A DNA stretch of 64,000 nt, taken from Raphanus sativus (lineage: Eukaryota; Streptophyta; Magnoliopsida; Brassicales; Brassicaceae). The position numbers and the translations under genes were made by a program. Shown here in pieces: positions 1 to 11,700 of the stretch (the stretch's first letter is position 1; each line of letters starts with the position of its first letter). The DNA is taken from NCBI RefSeq assembly GCF_000801105.2, contig NC_079519.1, positions 13,142,668 to 13,206,667 of the forward strand. The letters run 5' to 3'. The notes beneath the pieces are model-generated. The model was not told the DNA's origin and did not search any database. It saw nothing but the letters and a program-made list of their open reading frames with translations.

Positions 1-362
1 TTCATATAAAAATAAAATAAAAAGTTGTTTGCATTCATTTAGCTTATTGTTTTCATTTTCAAAATGTCAAAAAAATCTGCATTTAAGTTGTTTTCATTTC
101 TGTTTGTATTGCATATCAAATCTGAAAATTCAAAAAATAAAAAATCATCCTAGTTATTGTTTCATATCATATTTGTCTCTCCATTTCGTGTTTGTATCAG
201 AAAAGAAAAAGAATTTTTTTTTTGCATAGTTTATTTCATTTTGGTTCATTATTTGCATAATTCTCGGTTTAGTGTAAATTGCATTTTTGCATTTGATTTA
301 TTTTGGTTAGACCAAGGCTTTCCATACCTTCACTTGATCTTTGAGATTGTTTTCAGGGAGCA
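1..362 (+). other. AT-rich leader of a gag-only retroelement
   Basis: This T-rich stretch with repeated TTTGCAT words has no meaningful reading frame. It ends in TTGTTTTCAG at about 347-356, a good splice-acceptor consensus, seven bases before the ATG at 363. I infer the end of a 5'-UTR intron or leader of the retroelement that follows. The upstream LTR, if there is one, lies outside the window. Confidence 0.45.
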
Positions 363-3300
363 ATGGAAGAGGAGAGACACGGCCAAAACCAAAGGGCCAA
401 GCTGAGCCAAGAGTTGACAGCTTTGCAAGAGGTCAATGATCGGATTGCTAAGTTGAGTAAAAGAACTAAGGCACAAGGCCAACGTCCACAGCCAGGAGAA
501 AGAAGATTTGGAGATGCACCAGAGGCTGTCTATGTCGAGCCCAAGCCACCAGATCCTTCAAGGATCAATCAAACTCCAATTTCTAAAACCCACAACCGTC
601 ATGTTGTTAATTCTCGGTTTGAGTATAACTCTTTTGCTGATAAAATTGAACTCTTTAAATTTTCAGGAAAAAAGAGGTTATCTTAGATGGGAGAGGAACC
701 TTGATGAATGGTTTCACTACAACAACATCTTGAAGGAAGAAAGGCTAACCTATGCCATTAATCAACTTAAAGAAGAAGCCTTCAAATGGTGGGTACAAGA
801 AGAAGATGATAGGAGGTTTTACAAGGAGTCAACTATCAAAACGTGGAGAGCTCTTAAGGAAGCCATGAGACATGAGTTTGCACCAGATTTTACAAGTTCT
901 GAAATCAAGGAACTTTATCCAAGGAGGTACCCAACTCATGGTTCCAAAGAAGCTAGAAAAGTTGTAGCACAAGAGAGTAAGAGAGGCTGGTCTCAACAAG
1001 CCAACTTGCAACCAAACCAGGGGCACGCCGTTGTCCAATGCCTAGACCAGAAAAGTGACATCCCAAAGGCCATGGAGAGTAGAAGTGTCAGCCAAAACAC
1101 TTTGATCAGAACCAAAGCAAAACCATTGTTAGATACTATGCAAGTAAAGGCTAAGGTAAGTCCTATACTTGATAATTTGGTTTATGAATCTTCTCCGACT
1201 GGTATGAGTCACTTGTCTTTGTCAAAGAATGTTAAGACAGGTCCTGAGGTCCAGCAAAATCCGAACTCCACATCTTTGTTTGAATCAAAAGTTCAAAAAG
1301 AATTATGTCCAAGGAACAAGGAGATTTTAGACCCCAAAGATGAGGACACATCCAGCCAAGGTAAGTCTTCTGATTTTAAAATTCTGAAAGATCAGACATG
1401 TTATAAAATAGGACACCTTGCTGAAGCTTGTCCAATTAAACAAGTATTGAAAAAAACATCACTAGAAACTAAAACTGAATTGTTTAAAATGAGTGATAGT
1501 TTTATTCAATCTGATTTGTTGTTTCCAAATTCTTGTATATTGCACTTGTCTTTGTCAAAGGGTATTGCATCAGGAATTAACGAGCATGAACTTAAAAGAG
1601 AAGACCTAGTCTACCAGCATGGCATTGCTAAAGAGGAGGAAGCCATAAGTGAGGCTGGAAGAAATGATTTGTTGCTTAAAGAAGCAAAACCAGTAATCAA
1701 AGTATCAAACCAAGGTAAGTGTTTAACATCACCTTTAGATACTGGTTTAAATTTTTATATTCTTGGTACATGGATACCAGATGAGAGCTCTATGCTTACT
1801 GAAGTGCCAAGGGCCGAGCCAGACCATGAGCTAAATCAAAATCCACACCACAAGTGCAAACCAAAATTTGAACAAAGAATTGTTCAAGTTCCAAAACCTG
1901 AGGTAAATTTCACTATGGATCAGAATGCTATTATTATTTCCATGATAAGATTAATGCACTTGTCTTGTCCAAGGGAAAGTGAAATAGGTACAGGAGACCA
2001 AGGTGAGAGCAAGCCAAACAAAGAAATAAAATTTCTTGCTGCCACAACTGAAAGTAAGGTTCTTTGTTCTTTGTTTTCATTAGTTTATAAATTTCTTTAC
2101 TTTGGTATAATACACTTGTCTTTGCCAAGATGTTTTGACCCAGGTATAAACAAAGAAAAAGGCTATCCAATTCGTGATAAAATCTTACAAGAAGAAGCCT
2201 TAACCATGTTGTCAATAGATGTTGTCCATAAAAGTGATGCTGAACTAGTACCATTCTAATTCAGCAAGGGAAGTTTCTCTGATTTTAAAACATCTATGAC
2301 ACTTGATTATTCAGATATGACTCGCTTGTCTTTGCCAGAGAGTTTTGATCCAGGAATAAGACAAGAAGATGGTCATATCAGTCTAGATAAAAGGGTGCAA
2401 GAAAGGCAGCCCTCAATCCAAAGCTGTCCAAAGAAGAATTTAATTCTTCATGCTGATGCACCCATGGTAAATTCGACCATATCACATTCTGTTTATGAAA
2501 ATCCTATATCAGATATAATTTATTTGGTCTTTGCCCAGAATGTTGAGAATTTTTCAGGTTGCAAAGAAGAAAGCTTTAAAGATATCCCACCGGATACTCT
2601 TTTATTGCTTGGAGAATATGTCCCAAAGATGATCAACAATGAGGTTACCAGTAGTGTGAAGAACCATCAAAACCAGAAGAGAATAAATGACACTATCCAT
2701 GCCAGAGGCGTGATCATTTCCCATCTTTTTAAAGAAGAGCCACCAGATGCACAACCCATTACCAAACCAAAATTGTATCAAGGTAAGGTTCTAAACTCCC
2801 AAAAGAGAATGAAACCTGACTTGCTCTATTGTGGTGTATCAGGTTATACAGTTTTGAAGTCAAAACCTTCACAAGGGGGAGGGAATGATGCGGCCATCAA
2901 ACCAGTGGTTGAACCAAAGGTCAACCAAGCAGTCCAAACCGGCCACTTTGGAGGTACCAGCGATAGAGGTCCAGTACCAAGCGAATATCTCAACAACCAG
3001 AAGGTCGTTTGTGATGAATCCAATTTTCCTAGAAGGCCAAATCATGAAGGATTCACGGAGGCTTGGAATTACAAGAAAAGATTCACGGAGGAAGAAGTTA
3101 TGAATTTTACAAACCGGAGGTTCTCCAGCCAATTCATCTGCGAGTACCCGACTTTTGAAGGAGATTCAAGCCCAAAAAAGAAGCGGCCTGAACCAAAGCC
3201 GATCATAGGATTCAAGAGGAGTCTATCAGATTTCCAGAAAGCCCAGTATCAGGAGAAATGGCCACGGAAATCAGGAGTTATGCCCAATATGCTAAAACCG

Positions 3301-3561
3301 GTCAAACCAGTTCTACACTTGCCTCAATTGGAAGCTAACTGGTTTAATCAGCTTCAACCCAGACGTTGGCGTCCAGGAGATCATTTCAACCAATCAGGAG
3401 GTACTCAAGAAGTCCTTAGCTACACCAGAACCCAGGAGATCAGTTGGTTCAATGAAGACTCACTTAAATCAAACCGGAGTTATTTATGGAAAGATTGGAC
3501 AATCTTTCGGTTTGATCATTTCCAAGCAATTCCAATCCGACACAGAAGACATCAGGACTAA
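363..3561 (+). pseudogene. Gag-like polyprotein of a gag-only LTR-type retroelement, broken
   Basis: The reading frame opens at ATG 363. It shifts by +1 near 667 at a run of six A's and then stays in one frame to 3561, interrupted by a TAA at 2257-2259. The region at about 690-930 resembles a Ty3/gypsy capsid (WERNLDEWFHYNNI, ending KWW and then RHEFAP). A degenerate zinc knuckle, CYKIGHLAEAC, lies near 1400 and lacks one cysteine of the CCHC pattern. The long C-terminal part is poorly conserved, rich in Lys, Gln and Pro, and carries a recurring LHLSLSK-like motif. No protease, RT or integrase is present, so it would need functions from another element. The family looks like the many gag-only proteins annotated in Brassica, but the exact family name is uncertain. 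The last part overlaps a second open stretch (3452-3970) that may be a frameshifted continuation. Confidence 0.65.
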
Positions 3562-4449
3562 ACCAAGACTTCCAGGAGATATTATATGTGACCAAGAAGA
3601 GTTCTACATGTCTATACCATGCACCAGCCCCCATTGGATCAGGAGGATCCACACTTACACCAAACTCCCTTATTTGGAGATTCTTGCAATAAAGCTCCAA
3701 CAGCTCTTTTCTTTTCAGATCAGGCACGATATCAGCTCATTCCAGACAGTAAAGAAGATTCCCAGGAAGCTCACTTATCCCCTTAAACCATCCAGGTTCA
3801 AGAAGATATCAAGATACAAGATCATCTCTTTTCAAAGACCACAAATCAAGCTAAAGACTAGTTTCATGGAGCCATCAAAGCTTTTGCTTCCAAGACTTTT
3901 ATTTCAAGTTTATTTCTTTCCTTTAGTCATTTTTAGACTGTTAAAAAGTCCCAAGGTCGAGCCTAAATAAGCTCAGCTAGTTTGTCATTGTAAAATAACT
4001 CATCTTTGAAAGTAATAAGAATTATTCAGTTTTCTAGTTTTCTTAAAACTATTGTTTCAAGTCTTTAGAGTTTGTGAGAAGCAGCTCCAGAGCATCCTAA
4101 CTTATCAAGGCTCATGTCCATAGGGTCTTGTGGCGTCCTCAATCCACCCTTCCTTCCATCCCATTCATTTGTCAAGCTTGAGAGAGTTACACAACCAGCA
4201 AGCAAAGCACCATCTCAATCCACTTCAATCATCAACTGATTAGGTTGAGAGTGATACACATCCAGCAGCCTAATTCCATCATATCCCTTGTTTATTTATC
4301 TTGTTTTATTCTTATTATCATCAGCATCTCATCCCTTTGCATTTGTTTCTGTTTTGCTTTATAAAAACTCATAAAACTCATAAAAATCCATCTTCTTTGT
4401 TTTCAGGTTGAACCTCAGTTCATCAATTCTTATAGTCTGATTTCCAGGC
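3562..4449 (+). other. 3' non-coding tail of the gag-only element
   Basis: No coding potential is clear beyond a possible shifted extension to 3970. The sequence is pyrimidine-rich and contains two TTTCAGG acceptor-like sites (about 4403 and 4442) and repeated CATAAAA words. It is cut at 4450 by the LTR of the next element. I infer that it is the untranslated and LTR-proximal part of the same gag-only element. Confidence 0.35.
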
Positions 4450-5145
4450 TGTATCAGAAAGGGAGTTATGGATACGCGTATACCCTTTATTGGCAACCCG
4501 TCGTGTCCGTTACTGGTCCCAAGAGTCCACTGACACATTGCTTTCTTTGAAATTCAATTCCACTCGTATCCATATACTTATACTTACAGTCATGCGCACA
4601 TGTAAATGGAAAGGGAGGGTCTGAGTAATTGGGTTACTCAGTGAAGTGACTCTAGACCAGCCTGCTCGCAAGACACTCTACACTACCCTATGTGGAAACC
4701 AGGACTGACTAGCCAATACAATCAGTTAATGCAACATAAGACATTTCATAACATCGACATTTCTAACAATTTCTAACAACCTATCGATCAATCAACACAA
4801 AGAACTCAGTCACTGCTACACTACACTCAACGGACTCGACTCCAATCATAAAACTGACTCGACACCAATCAACCTAGACATAGGACCTAGGGCCGTTTAT
4901 GGATGTCCCTACGCGTTCCGGCAAAACCTGGAAGGGCGCCTCTTTCGAGCATCCATCCCCCTCCAGCTTCCTACAGGCTACCCAGATTGTAGTACGTTGG
5001 CCCACCGGCTCTGTCTGCCCCCCCCCCCCCCGGCCATTCATAGCAATACAATGCCACGACTCGGCATGACTCGATCTTAAGATGCCACTACACGTTTTTA
5101 TATCCCGCCTCTCACGGCTGGTACATCTCATTACTTCTCGCCCAT

Positions 5146-5293
5146 GGGTACCTCGTGTTAGGCTACTGTCCCGTGGGCTCCTGCGGGTACCTCGTGTTAG
5201 GCTACTGTCCTGCAGGCTCCTGCGGGTACCTCGTGTTAGGCTACTGTCCTGCAGGCTCCTGCGGGTACCTCGTGTTAGGCTACTGTCCTGCAG
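5146..5293. repeat. 39-bp tandem repeat in the LTR, about 3.8 copies
   Basis: Units start at 5146, 5185, 5224 and 5263 with GGGTACCTCGTGTTAGGCTA and are 39 bp long. The first copy differs at a few bases (CCCGTGGG against CCTGCAGG). A run of about 14 C's lies upstream near 5016-5030. The array is in the U5-side half of the LTR. Confidence 0.9.
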
Positions 5294-6246
5294 GTCCACA
5301 AACACTAGACTCTAGACGCCCACCCGTTCTCGGTGGTCCAAACAGGACTTCAAACAAGTTCACTGACACAATCACTTTTACGTTCTTATTCTCACTTCTC
5401 ATTCTCTTCCACTTTTACTTTACTCATTCACTTTCACTTTAACGTTCACTTTCACTTTAACTCATTCTTTAACACTTGGACTCTTTCTTACACATTAGAC
5501 GCCACCCATTCTCCTTGTCTCACACAATTCACTTCACATAGCATTGATGCCAAAAGACATCTCAAAAACATACATGTATCAATCACTTATCACTTGTAAC
5601 TCTATCATCCTAGATACCAATTGTGATATACTTTACATGCATCAATCACTAAGGCATTCACTTCTTTCTATCAACTTAGCTTTCATTCACAATCATCACA
5701 TGGGACACAAGATCAATCACACAATCATTCATCATTAATCATTAACCACATCAACACAAGGTAGTCCATTAATGTCTCATTTAAACAGTTTGAGGGTTCT
5801 TATGCAACATGATTATTCATCTAGCACCCTAGATTTCATCATGATCTAACACCCTAACTTTCAAACAAGGCCTAATCAATCCTAGATCCAACATAAGGCA
5901 GTATAGAGATCATGAGAGCAAGATGGGTTCAAGACACCTAAGCTTAGCCTAGATCTGGAAACAAGGAATGAGAGAAGATGAGATATGAATCACCACCACC
6001 AATCAGCTACACCACCACCACGGAGCCGGCGAGAAGGAGAGAGAGAGAGAGAAAGCCGAGGGGAGAGAGAGGAGATCGCGAAGAGGGAGAAAGAGGAGAG
6101 AGAGAGACGCGCGGAGAGGGGGAGAGAGATAAGAGAGGTGGCGGCCTGGAGAGAGAGGAGAGACGGCTATGGTTTCTGTTCTTCGTGAAATCTCTACAGA
6201 GCTCCGCTTCAGTTTGTGAATGAGACAAAAAGGAGGGGCTGCAACT

Positions 6247-6255
6247 CTTTTTATA
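6247..6255 (-). promoter_or_regulatory. TATA box of the Tekay-like LTR promoter
   Basis: The minus strand reads TATAAAAAG, about 95 bp inside the start of the LTR, the usual spacing for U3. The region downstream on the minus strand is rich in CT/GA repeats, as expected for an R/U5 leader. Confidence 0.5.
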
Positions 6256-6348
6256 AGGAAGGGAGGAGGAGAACTAGATTTTAGACAATCGGACCGTAGA
6301 GAAGCCCATTATCCTTAAAAAAATTAGGGACGGAATTGGGATGTTACA

Positions 6349-6361
6349 ATCTCCCCCACTT
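6349..6361 (-). other. Polypurine tract beside the Tekay-like LTR
   Basis: The minus strand reads AGTGGGGGAGAT immediately before the TGTAACATCCC LTR start. This is the plus-strand primer site of a gypsy element and fixes the LTR as the 3' LTR of a minus-strand copy. Confidence 0.65.
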
Positions 6362-7229
6362 AATGGAATTCGTCCCCGAATTTCTCGTGTCGAGTCCTCA
6401 ATTCGTAACATCCCATACCCAAGTGACAACCAACTCGTCATTTGTCATCCAACGATTTCTGTAACATCCCAGCTTACTACCCCTATGGCTATCTTTCATC
6501 CTTTCATATCTCATCCATCCTTCTAGTGTCACCGTTTCTTGCGGTTCGCCAACTTTGCCCGTATTCTGCTTCCAGTTACGGTGATGCGTACTATTACTGA
6601 TGACTTCGGAATATTATCCAAGGTACTTCTGCAATCTTTGCTCGACCCCTCGTGTAGTGTCATTGTGAAGTCAAAACACTTGTGGTGTTGTACTGCCGGT
6701 TGCAACCACGCTTCAGCTGCGATACTCTGATTATCCTTGCTCCCTATGCCAATATGTACCACAGTCCAGGCATCCCACATATGTGGATTCCGCATTTCAA
6801 AAATATCTTTTGACATAATCTTGTGACAGCTTGTATTCCACAAATATGATTACCAAAATAAAAACAAATTTAATTAGAAAAAGAAATAAATATCAAAAAT
6901 TAAATTGAAAATAAAAAATAATTATTTTAAAAGCGGATCAAAATCTAGTTTTATTGTTAATTTATTATGTCCAGTCGTCAACAAGGTATAATTCTTCATA
7001 CACTAGACATAAAAAAAATGAATATCAAATGATATAAAGATGCAAAAGTCAATGAGAACTAAGTATGTTCGTTTCATTTTACTTGATGAAAAGATGTGTG
7101 TTATTGCCGACACAAAATGTGTGCTGAGTGGGCTAGTGATAGAAAACATGCTTCCACGTATAATGCATCTCATTTTCAAAACTATACAACTTGATTTCAC
7201 GAACTCCCCCATTATTTCACAAAGTGTTG
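6362..7229. other. Unassigned sequence after the Tekay-like LTR
   Basis: A second TGTAACATCCCAGC word occurs at about 6460, suggesting rearranged LTR material. The stretch at about 6530-6843 is less AT-rich and open on the minus strand for 104 codons, but I recognise no domain in it. From about 6845 the sequence becomes AT-rich without visible features. Confidence 0.3.
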
Positions 7230-7453
7230 ACTTTCCCAGTTTTTTTTTTCCGGTCAACAGATTTTATTGATAGCAAAATTGTGATCAACAAAAACCAACA
7301 AAAACCAACGGATACAAGAATTTTCTGAGGTTAGCTTAACCGGCACAATATAAAGATATCTCCAGGACCTAGAACCCACAACGGAGTAAGATTAAAAAAT
7401 ATTACAACCTTAACACAAGTGACTAATCTTCCACACTACAACTTTCCCAGTTT
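7230..7453 (-). mobile_element. 5'-truncated LINE tail with 13-bp target duplication
   Basis: The 13-bp word ACTTTCCCAGTTT occurs at 7230-7242 and again at 7441-7453. Between them lies about 200 bp that starts with a T-run on the plus strand, so its poly-A tail is on the minus strand. The minus strand ends CAATAAAATCTGTTGACCGG before the A-run and includes an AATAAA-like signal. Target duplication plus A-tail marks target-primed insertion. The short length fits a truncated L1-type 3' end or a SINE, and I cannot separate the two without a library. Confidence 0.75.
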
Positions 7454-7619
7454 ATATTCATCATTAAAAGCGTGTGTTTAATGGTTTGTTCATCTAGACA
7501 GATAATTAAAGGCTCAAAATGGTAATAACAGATTAAGCCATACAGAACGGGATTAGTTACTGTTTAACTGTAATTTGTGTTTATGTTTTATAAAATATAT
7601 TGCTATTTGTTTTTCATAT

Positions 7620-8305
7620 CAATATTAGAGTATAGTAGAAAATCTGAATCCAAAAAGAACTAAACTGATCCCGATCGAAAAAAGTAATACCAAATCAAAA
7701 CAAAATTTGATTAAATATCCAAATTATTCAAAATTTTGGTATTTAGAGAACCGAAACCGAATCCGATCAGAACATAAGTATTTTGGATACCCAAATGTAT
7801 CCGAAATAGATTTATATACTTATATATTAATTATTTTTAGATTTAATTTATATAAAAACATCCAGAATATATAGGGTACATTTACGTTGGTTTAAATACT
7901 TGAAAATATATAGAAATAATTAAAATTAAATATCTAAATATTTAAAGTATATTCAGAACACCAAAAATACTTAAAATAATTATGATTCTGTATCCAAATA
8001 TTTAAACCAAATCAATTTATATGTTAAGTTTTAGGTATTCTGACATATATTATTCAAATTTATATGTGATATATTATTTTGTTTATAGATTTTGAGAAAT
8101 TTAAAGTATATGATGAATTTTAAAATTTTAAAAATAATTTAAATGGATTATCCGAACCCGAAATAAATCCACAAAGATCTGAATCGAATCCAAACCAAAA
8201 TTTAGAAATATCCGAATAGGGCTGAAATCGTTGATCCCGGAAACTCGTAACCCAAACAAACCTGAACCGAACCCGAATGGATACAAGAATGCCCACCCCT
8301 AGTCA
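7620..8305. repeat. Degenerate Brassicaceae CCGAACCC-type dispersed repeat
   Basis: AT-rich sequence punctuated by GAACCGAAACCGAATCCG, TGGATACCC and CCTGAACCGAACCCGAATGG words, ending GCCCACCCCTA. Related but diverged copies occur in this window at about 16224-17240, 19345-19500 and 21060-21440. There is no ORF. It is probably a very old non-autonomous element whose class I cannot assign. Confidence 0.5.
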
Positions 8306-8548
8306 CTATTATATATCATATTCATATCATCATATAATTAATCTTATTTTATATGTACCATCATATAAGTAATAATATAATTAATAGTATTTAATACGTA
8401 CCATCTTATATATTATAAGGCAATAGAGTATAACTATAAGGACCTCTATGTAAATAGATTAGAATACAAGTATATACCCTAGTTAACACATGTATAAATA
8501 CTCTGTTCTACTTCTAAGAAAGTATCTATTCAAACCTAATACGTTATA
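8306..8548 (+). mobile_element. Putative 5' LTR of the Ty1/copia element
   Basis: A TATAAATA box at 8493-8500 and the tRNA primer site at 8549 place a copia 5' LTR just upstream. Its left edge is not certain because the 3' LTR is missing and no second copy can be compared. The sequence is AT-rich and ends ACGTTATA before the primer site, not with a clean CA. Confidence 0.45.
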
Positions 8549-8560
8549 TGGTATCAGAGC
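8549..8560 (+). other. Primer-binding site, initiator tRNA-Met type
   Basis: TGGTATCAGAGC is the canonical complement of the plant initiator tRNA-Met 3' end used by Ty1/copia elements. It lies about 146 bp before the gag-pol ATG. Confidence 0.9.
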
Positions 8561-8706
8561 TTGTATAAGCCGCCATCTAATTTTTCAAAAGTTTCTCTCT
8601 TCTTCATCTTCTACCTATCGACAATGTCAGAGAACTCTCTCTCTCTCCGGCGTCCACAAACGAGACAATCATAGTCTCCACTACGCCCACCCTACTCAAC
8701 GTCAAT

Positions 8707-11700
8707 ATGACGAATGTGACGAAGCTCACCTCTACAAATTTTCTTATGTGGAAACGACAAGTCCACGCACTCCTCGATGGATACGACTTAGCCGGATACA
8801 TAGACGGCTCCACCGTCGTTCCTTCTCCCACACTCACGACGGCTGATGGTGTTGTGCCTAACCCTGCTTTCGTCTTGTGGAAACGCCAGGACAAGCTCGT
8901 CTACAGTGGGCTCCTTGGCGCCATAACCCCTGCAATTCAACCGATCCTGTCCACTACTGATACGTCTGCTGAGATCTGGGCACTTCTCATGTCCACTTAT
9001 GCGAAACCGAGCAGAGGCCATATCCTACAAGTGAAGCAGCAGATCGACAACTGGACTAAGGGCTCCAAGTCGATTAATGACTACTTTCAAGGCTTCACGA
9101 CTCGTTTTGATCAACTCGCAGTCCTTGGGAAGCCTATGGACCTTGAAGATCAGATTGAGAAGATCCTTGGTGGACTTCCAGATGACTACAAAACACTGGT
9201 AGATCAGATTGGAAGTAGAGATACGGCGCCATCTCTAGTTGAGTTACATGAGAAGCTCATTAATCAGGAAGTGAAACTTGAATCGGTAACTGCTCCGATC
9301 TCCTCTGCACCCGTGACGGCAAACTACACCAATCACAGAGGATCGCATCACAGCAGGCCCAATAACTCGCGCCGAGGAGGATATCGAGGCAACCAGACTT
9401 GGCAACAGCAGCAACAATTCCCGGCACCGGCTCATCCTCACTCGCAGCAGCACACACCCCGTGGGTACCAAGGAAAGTGCCAATTATGTGGCATCTTTGG
9501 TCACAGTGCTCGTCGCTGCAACCAACTCCAAGGGTCCGGGAACTCTTCGGTCGCACCTATGAACACACCATGGCAGCCACGAGCAAACTTCATCTCTGCT
9601 GCGCCATACAATGTCGCGCCTTGGTTACTTGATAGCGGTGCGACGCACCATCTCACGTCTGATCTCAACAACTTGGCGCTTCACCAGCCATATCATGGAG
9701 GTGAGGAAGTTGCTATTGCGGATAGCTCCACCATGCCAATCACGCACACCGGTTCAATATCTATCCCTACATCATCTAAAACTCTTAAATTGGATGATGT
9801 CTTGTGTGTTCCTAATGTTAACAAAAACTTGGTCTCCGTATACCGACTCTGTAATGCTAATAAAGTTTCTGTGGAATTCTTTCCTGCTCACTTTCAGGTG
9901 AAGGATCTCAGCTCGGGGGTGCAGCTACTCCAAGGTCGAACGAAGGGTGATTTGTACGAGTGGCTCAAGCTAAACCCAAACCCATCAGCCTACGCAACCT
10001 ATCCTGATACGAAAGCAACCCTGGACCGATGGCATAATAGACTTGGCCACCCCTCTTTAGCTACTCTCAAATTTGTTGTTTCCAAGTTTTCTTTACCTTA
10101 CCTAAACACTACTTCTTCTGTTTTTCCCTGCAATGATTGTCTTTTGAATAAAACTCATAAGTTACATTTTCACCAAAGTACTATCCTTTCATCTCAACCT
10201 CTTCAATTCTTATTCTCAGACGTCTGGCAATCTCCAGTACCCTCAAACAAAAACCAGAAATATTATCTCGTGTTCGTGGATCACTTCACACGATACACAT
10301 GGATGTTTCCTCTTAAGGCCAAGTCTGAAGTAAAAACCATATTCCTCCAGTTCAAACCCTTAGTTGAAACCCGATTCAAAACCAAAATCCAACACCTTTA
10401 CACTGATAATGGCGGAGAATATCTAGCCATGCGTTCCTATCTTGCCAGTAATGGAATCTCCCACCTAACAACCCCATCCCACACCCCTGAACACAACGGT
10501 TTGTCCGAGAGAAAACACAGACACATCGTTGAGACAGGCCTCTCACTTCTGTCAACCGCAAAGATGCCACTAACATTCTGGCCTGAAGCATTTGCCACTG
10601 CGGTATTCCTGATAAACCGCATGACCACCCCGGTTCTCCACAACCTGTCTCCTTACCAGAAACTGTTTCAAACCCCACCTAACTATAGCAAGCTCAGAAC
10701 CTTTGGGAGCTTGTGTTATCCGTGGCTCCAACCGTATGCGCCAAACAAACTTGAGCAACGCTCCATGCCTTGTGTATTCATTGGATACTCTCTATCTCAG
10801 AGCGCTTATTTATGCTTGGATCCCACTACTGATCGTGTTTACACCTCTAGACACGTCCGATTCAATGAAACCCATTTCCCTTACCAACAACTCCGCCATC
10901 GCCACCAAAATCCCGAACCAGAAACCTCATTTCCCACTCCCACCTATCAGCCTCATACCACCATTCACCTGAACCCACCACTCGTACACTCACCGTCGAC
11001 GACTACAGAGAGCTTGCCTCCGAGCTCTGAAAATTCATCTCCAGTGGCGACACCTTTGGCTTCACCAGCACCTGCGGAAACAGAACACACACATCAAGCG
11101 CCATTACCAACTGAACCAGAACAAGCAGCGCCTAACCCAGAACCGGCACCCTTACCAGCTCCTCCGCCCGTACCTGCACAGCAAGCTCCAAGACACTCGA
11201 TGACGACGAGGTCTAGGAACAACATCAGCAAACCCAGTTCTAGATACAACTTGACAGTGAATCTTCAAGACGATCCTCACTGGATCCCTACTACATGGAA
11301 ACAAGCAATGAAGCACCCAAAATGGCGTGCAGCAATGCTCTCGGAGTTTAATTCACAAGTCAAGAATCATACCTGGGATCTCGAGACAGCGACTCAAGCG
11401 ATGAATATAGTTGGATGTCACTGGATATTCACAATAAAATATCATCCCAATGGAGAGATAGATCGCTACAAAGCTCGGCTTGTCGCAAAGGGATATCATC
11501 AGCAACCAGGAATTGACTTCACTGATACATTCAGTCCGGTGATCAAACCAACGACGATACGAATCGTACTCGGGTTAGCGGTGAATCAGTCCTGGCCAAT
11601 AAGACAGATAGACGTCAACACAGCCTTTTTGCAGGGGCATCTTAAAGAAGAAGTCTTTATCTGTCAACCTCCAGGTTTTGTTGACCAAGACAATCCCACC

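Larger units (their letters stand above)
4450..6348 (-). mobile_element. LTR of a Tekay-like Ty3/gypsy element
   Basis: On the minus strand the block begins TGTAACATCCC (at 6348) and ends TGATACA (at 4450), giving TG...CA ends and about 1.9 kb. A polypurine tract lies immediately outside it at 6349-6361. A TATA box (TATAAAAAG on the minus strand, 6247-6255) is followed by a GA/CT-rich leader and a long U5. The TGTAACATCCC start and the preceding purine tract are typical of plant chromovirus (Tekay/Del) LTRs. Only a short piece of the internal region is recognisable beyond 6361, so the element is a remnant. It lies in the tail of the gag-only element. Confidence 0.65.

Noticed and set aside
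5146..5293. CRISPR-like regular repeat
   Set aside because: The units are contiguous 39-bp tandem copies with no variable spacers, within a plant LTR.
5978..6228. Arg/Glu-rich open stretches of 67-81 codons on both strands
   Set aside because: They come from a GA/CT low-complexity leader inside the Tekay-like LTR. Open frames on both strands are a base-composition effect.
6529..6843. 104-codon minus-strand open frame as a gene
   Set aside because: No recognised domain, no promoter or relation to the neighbouring LTR element. Kept only as unassigned sequence.
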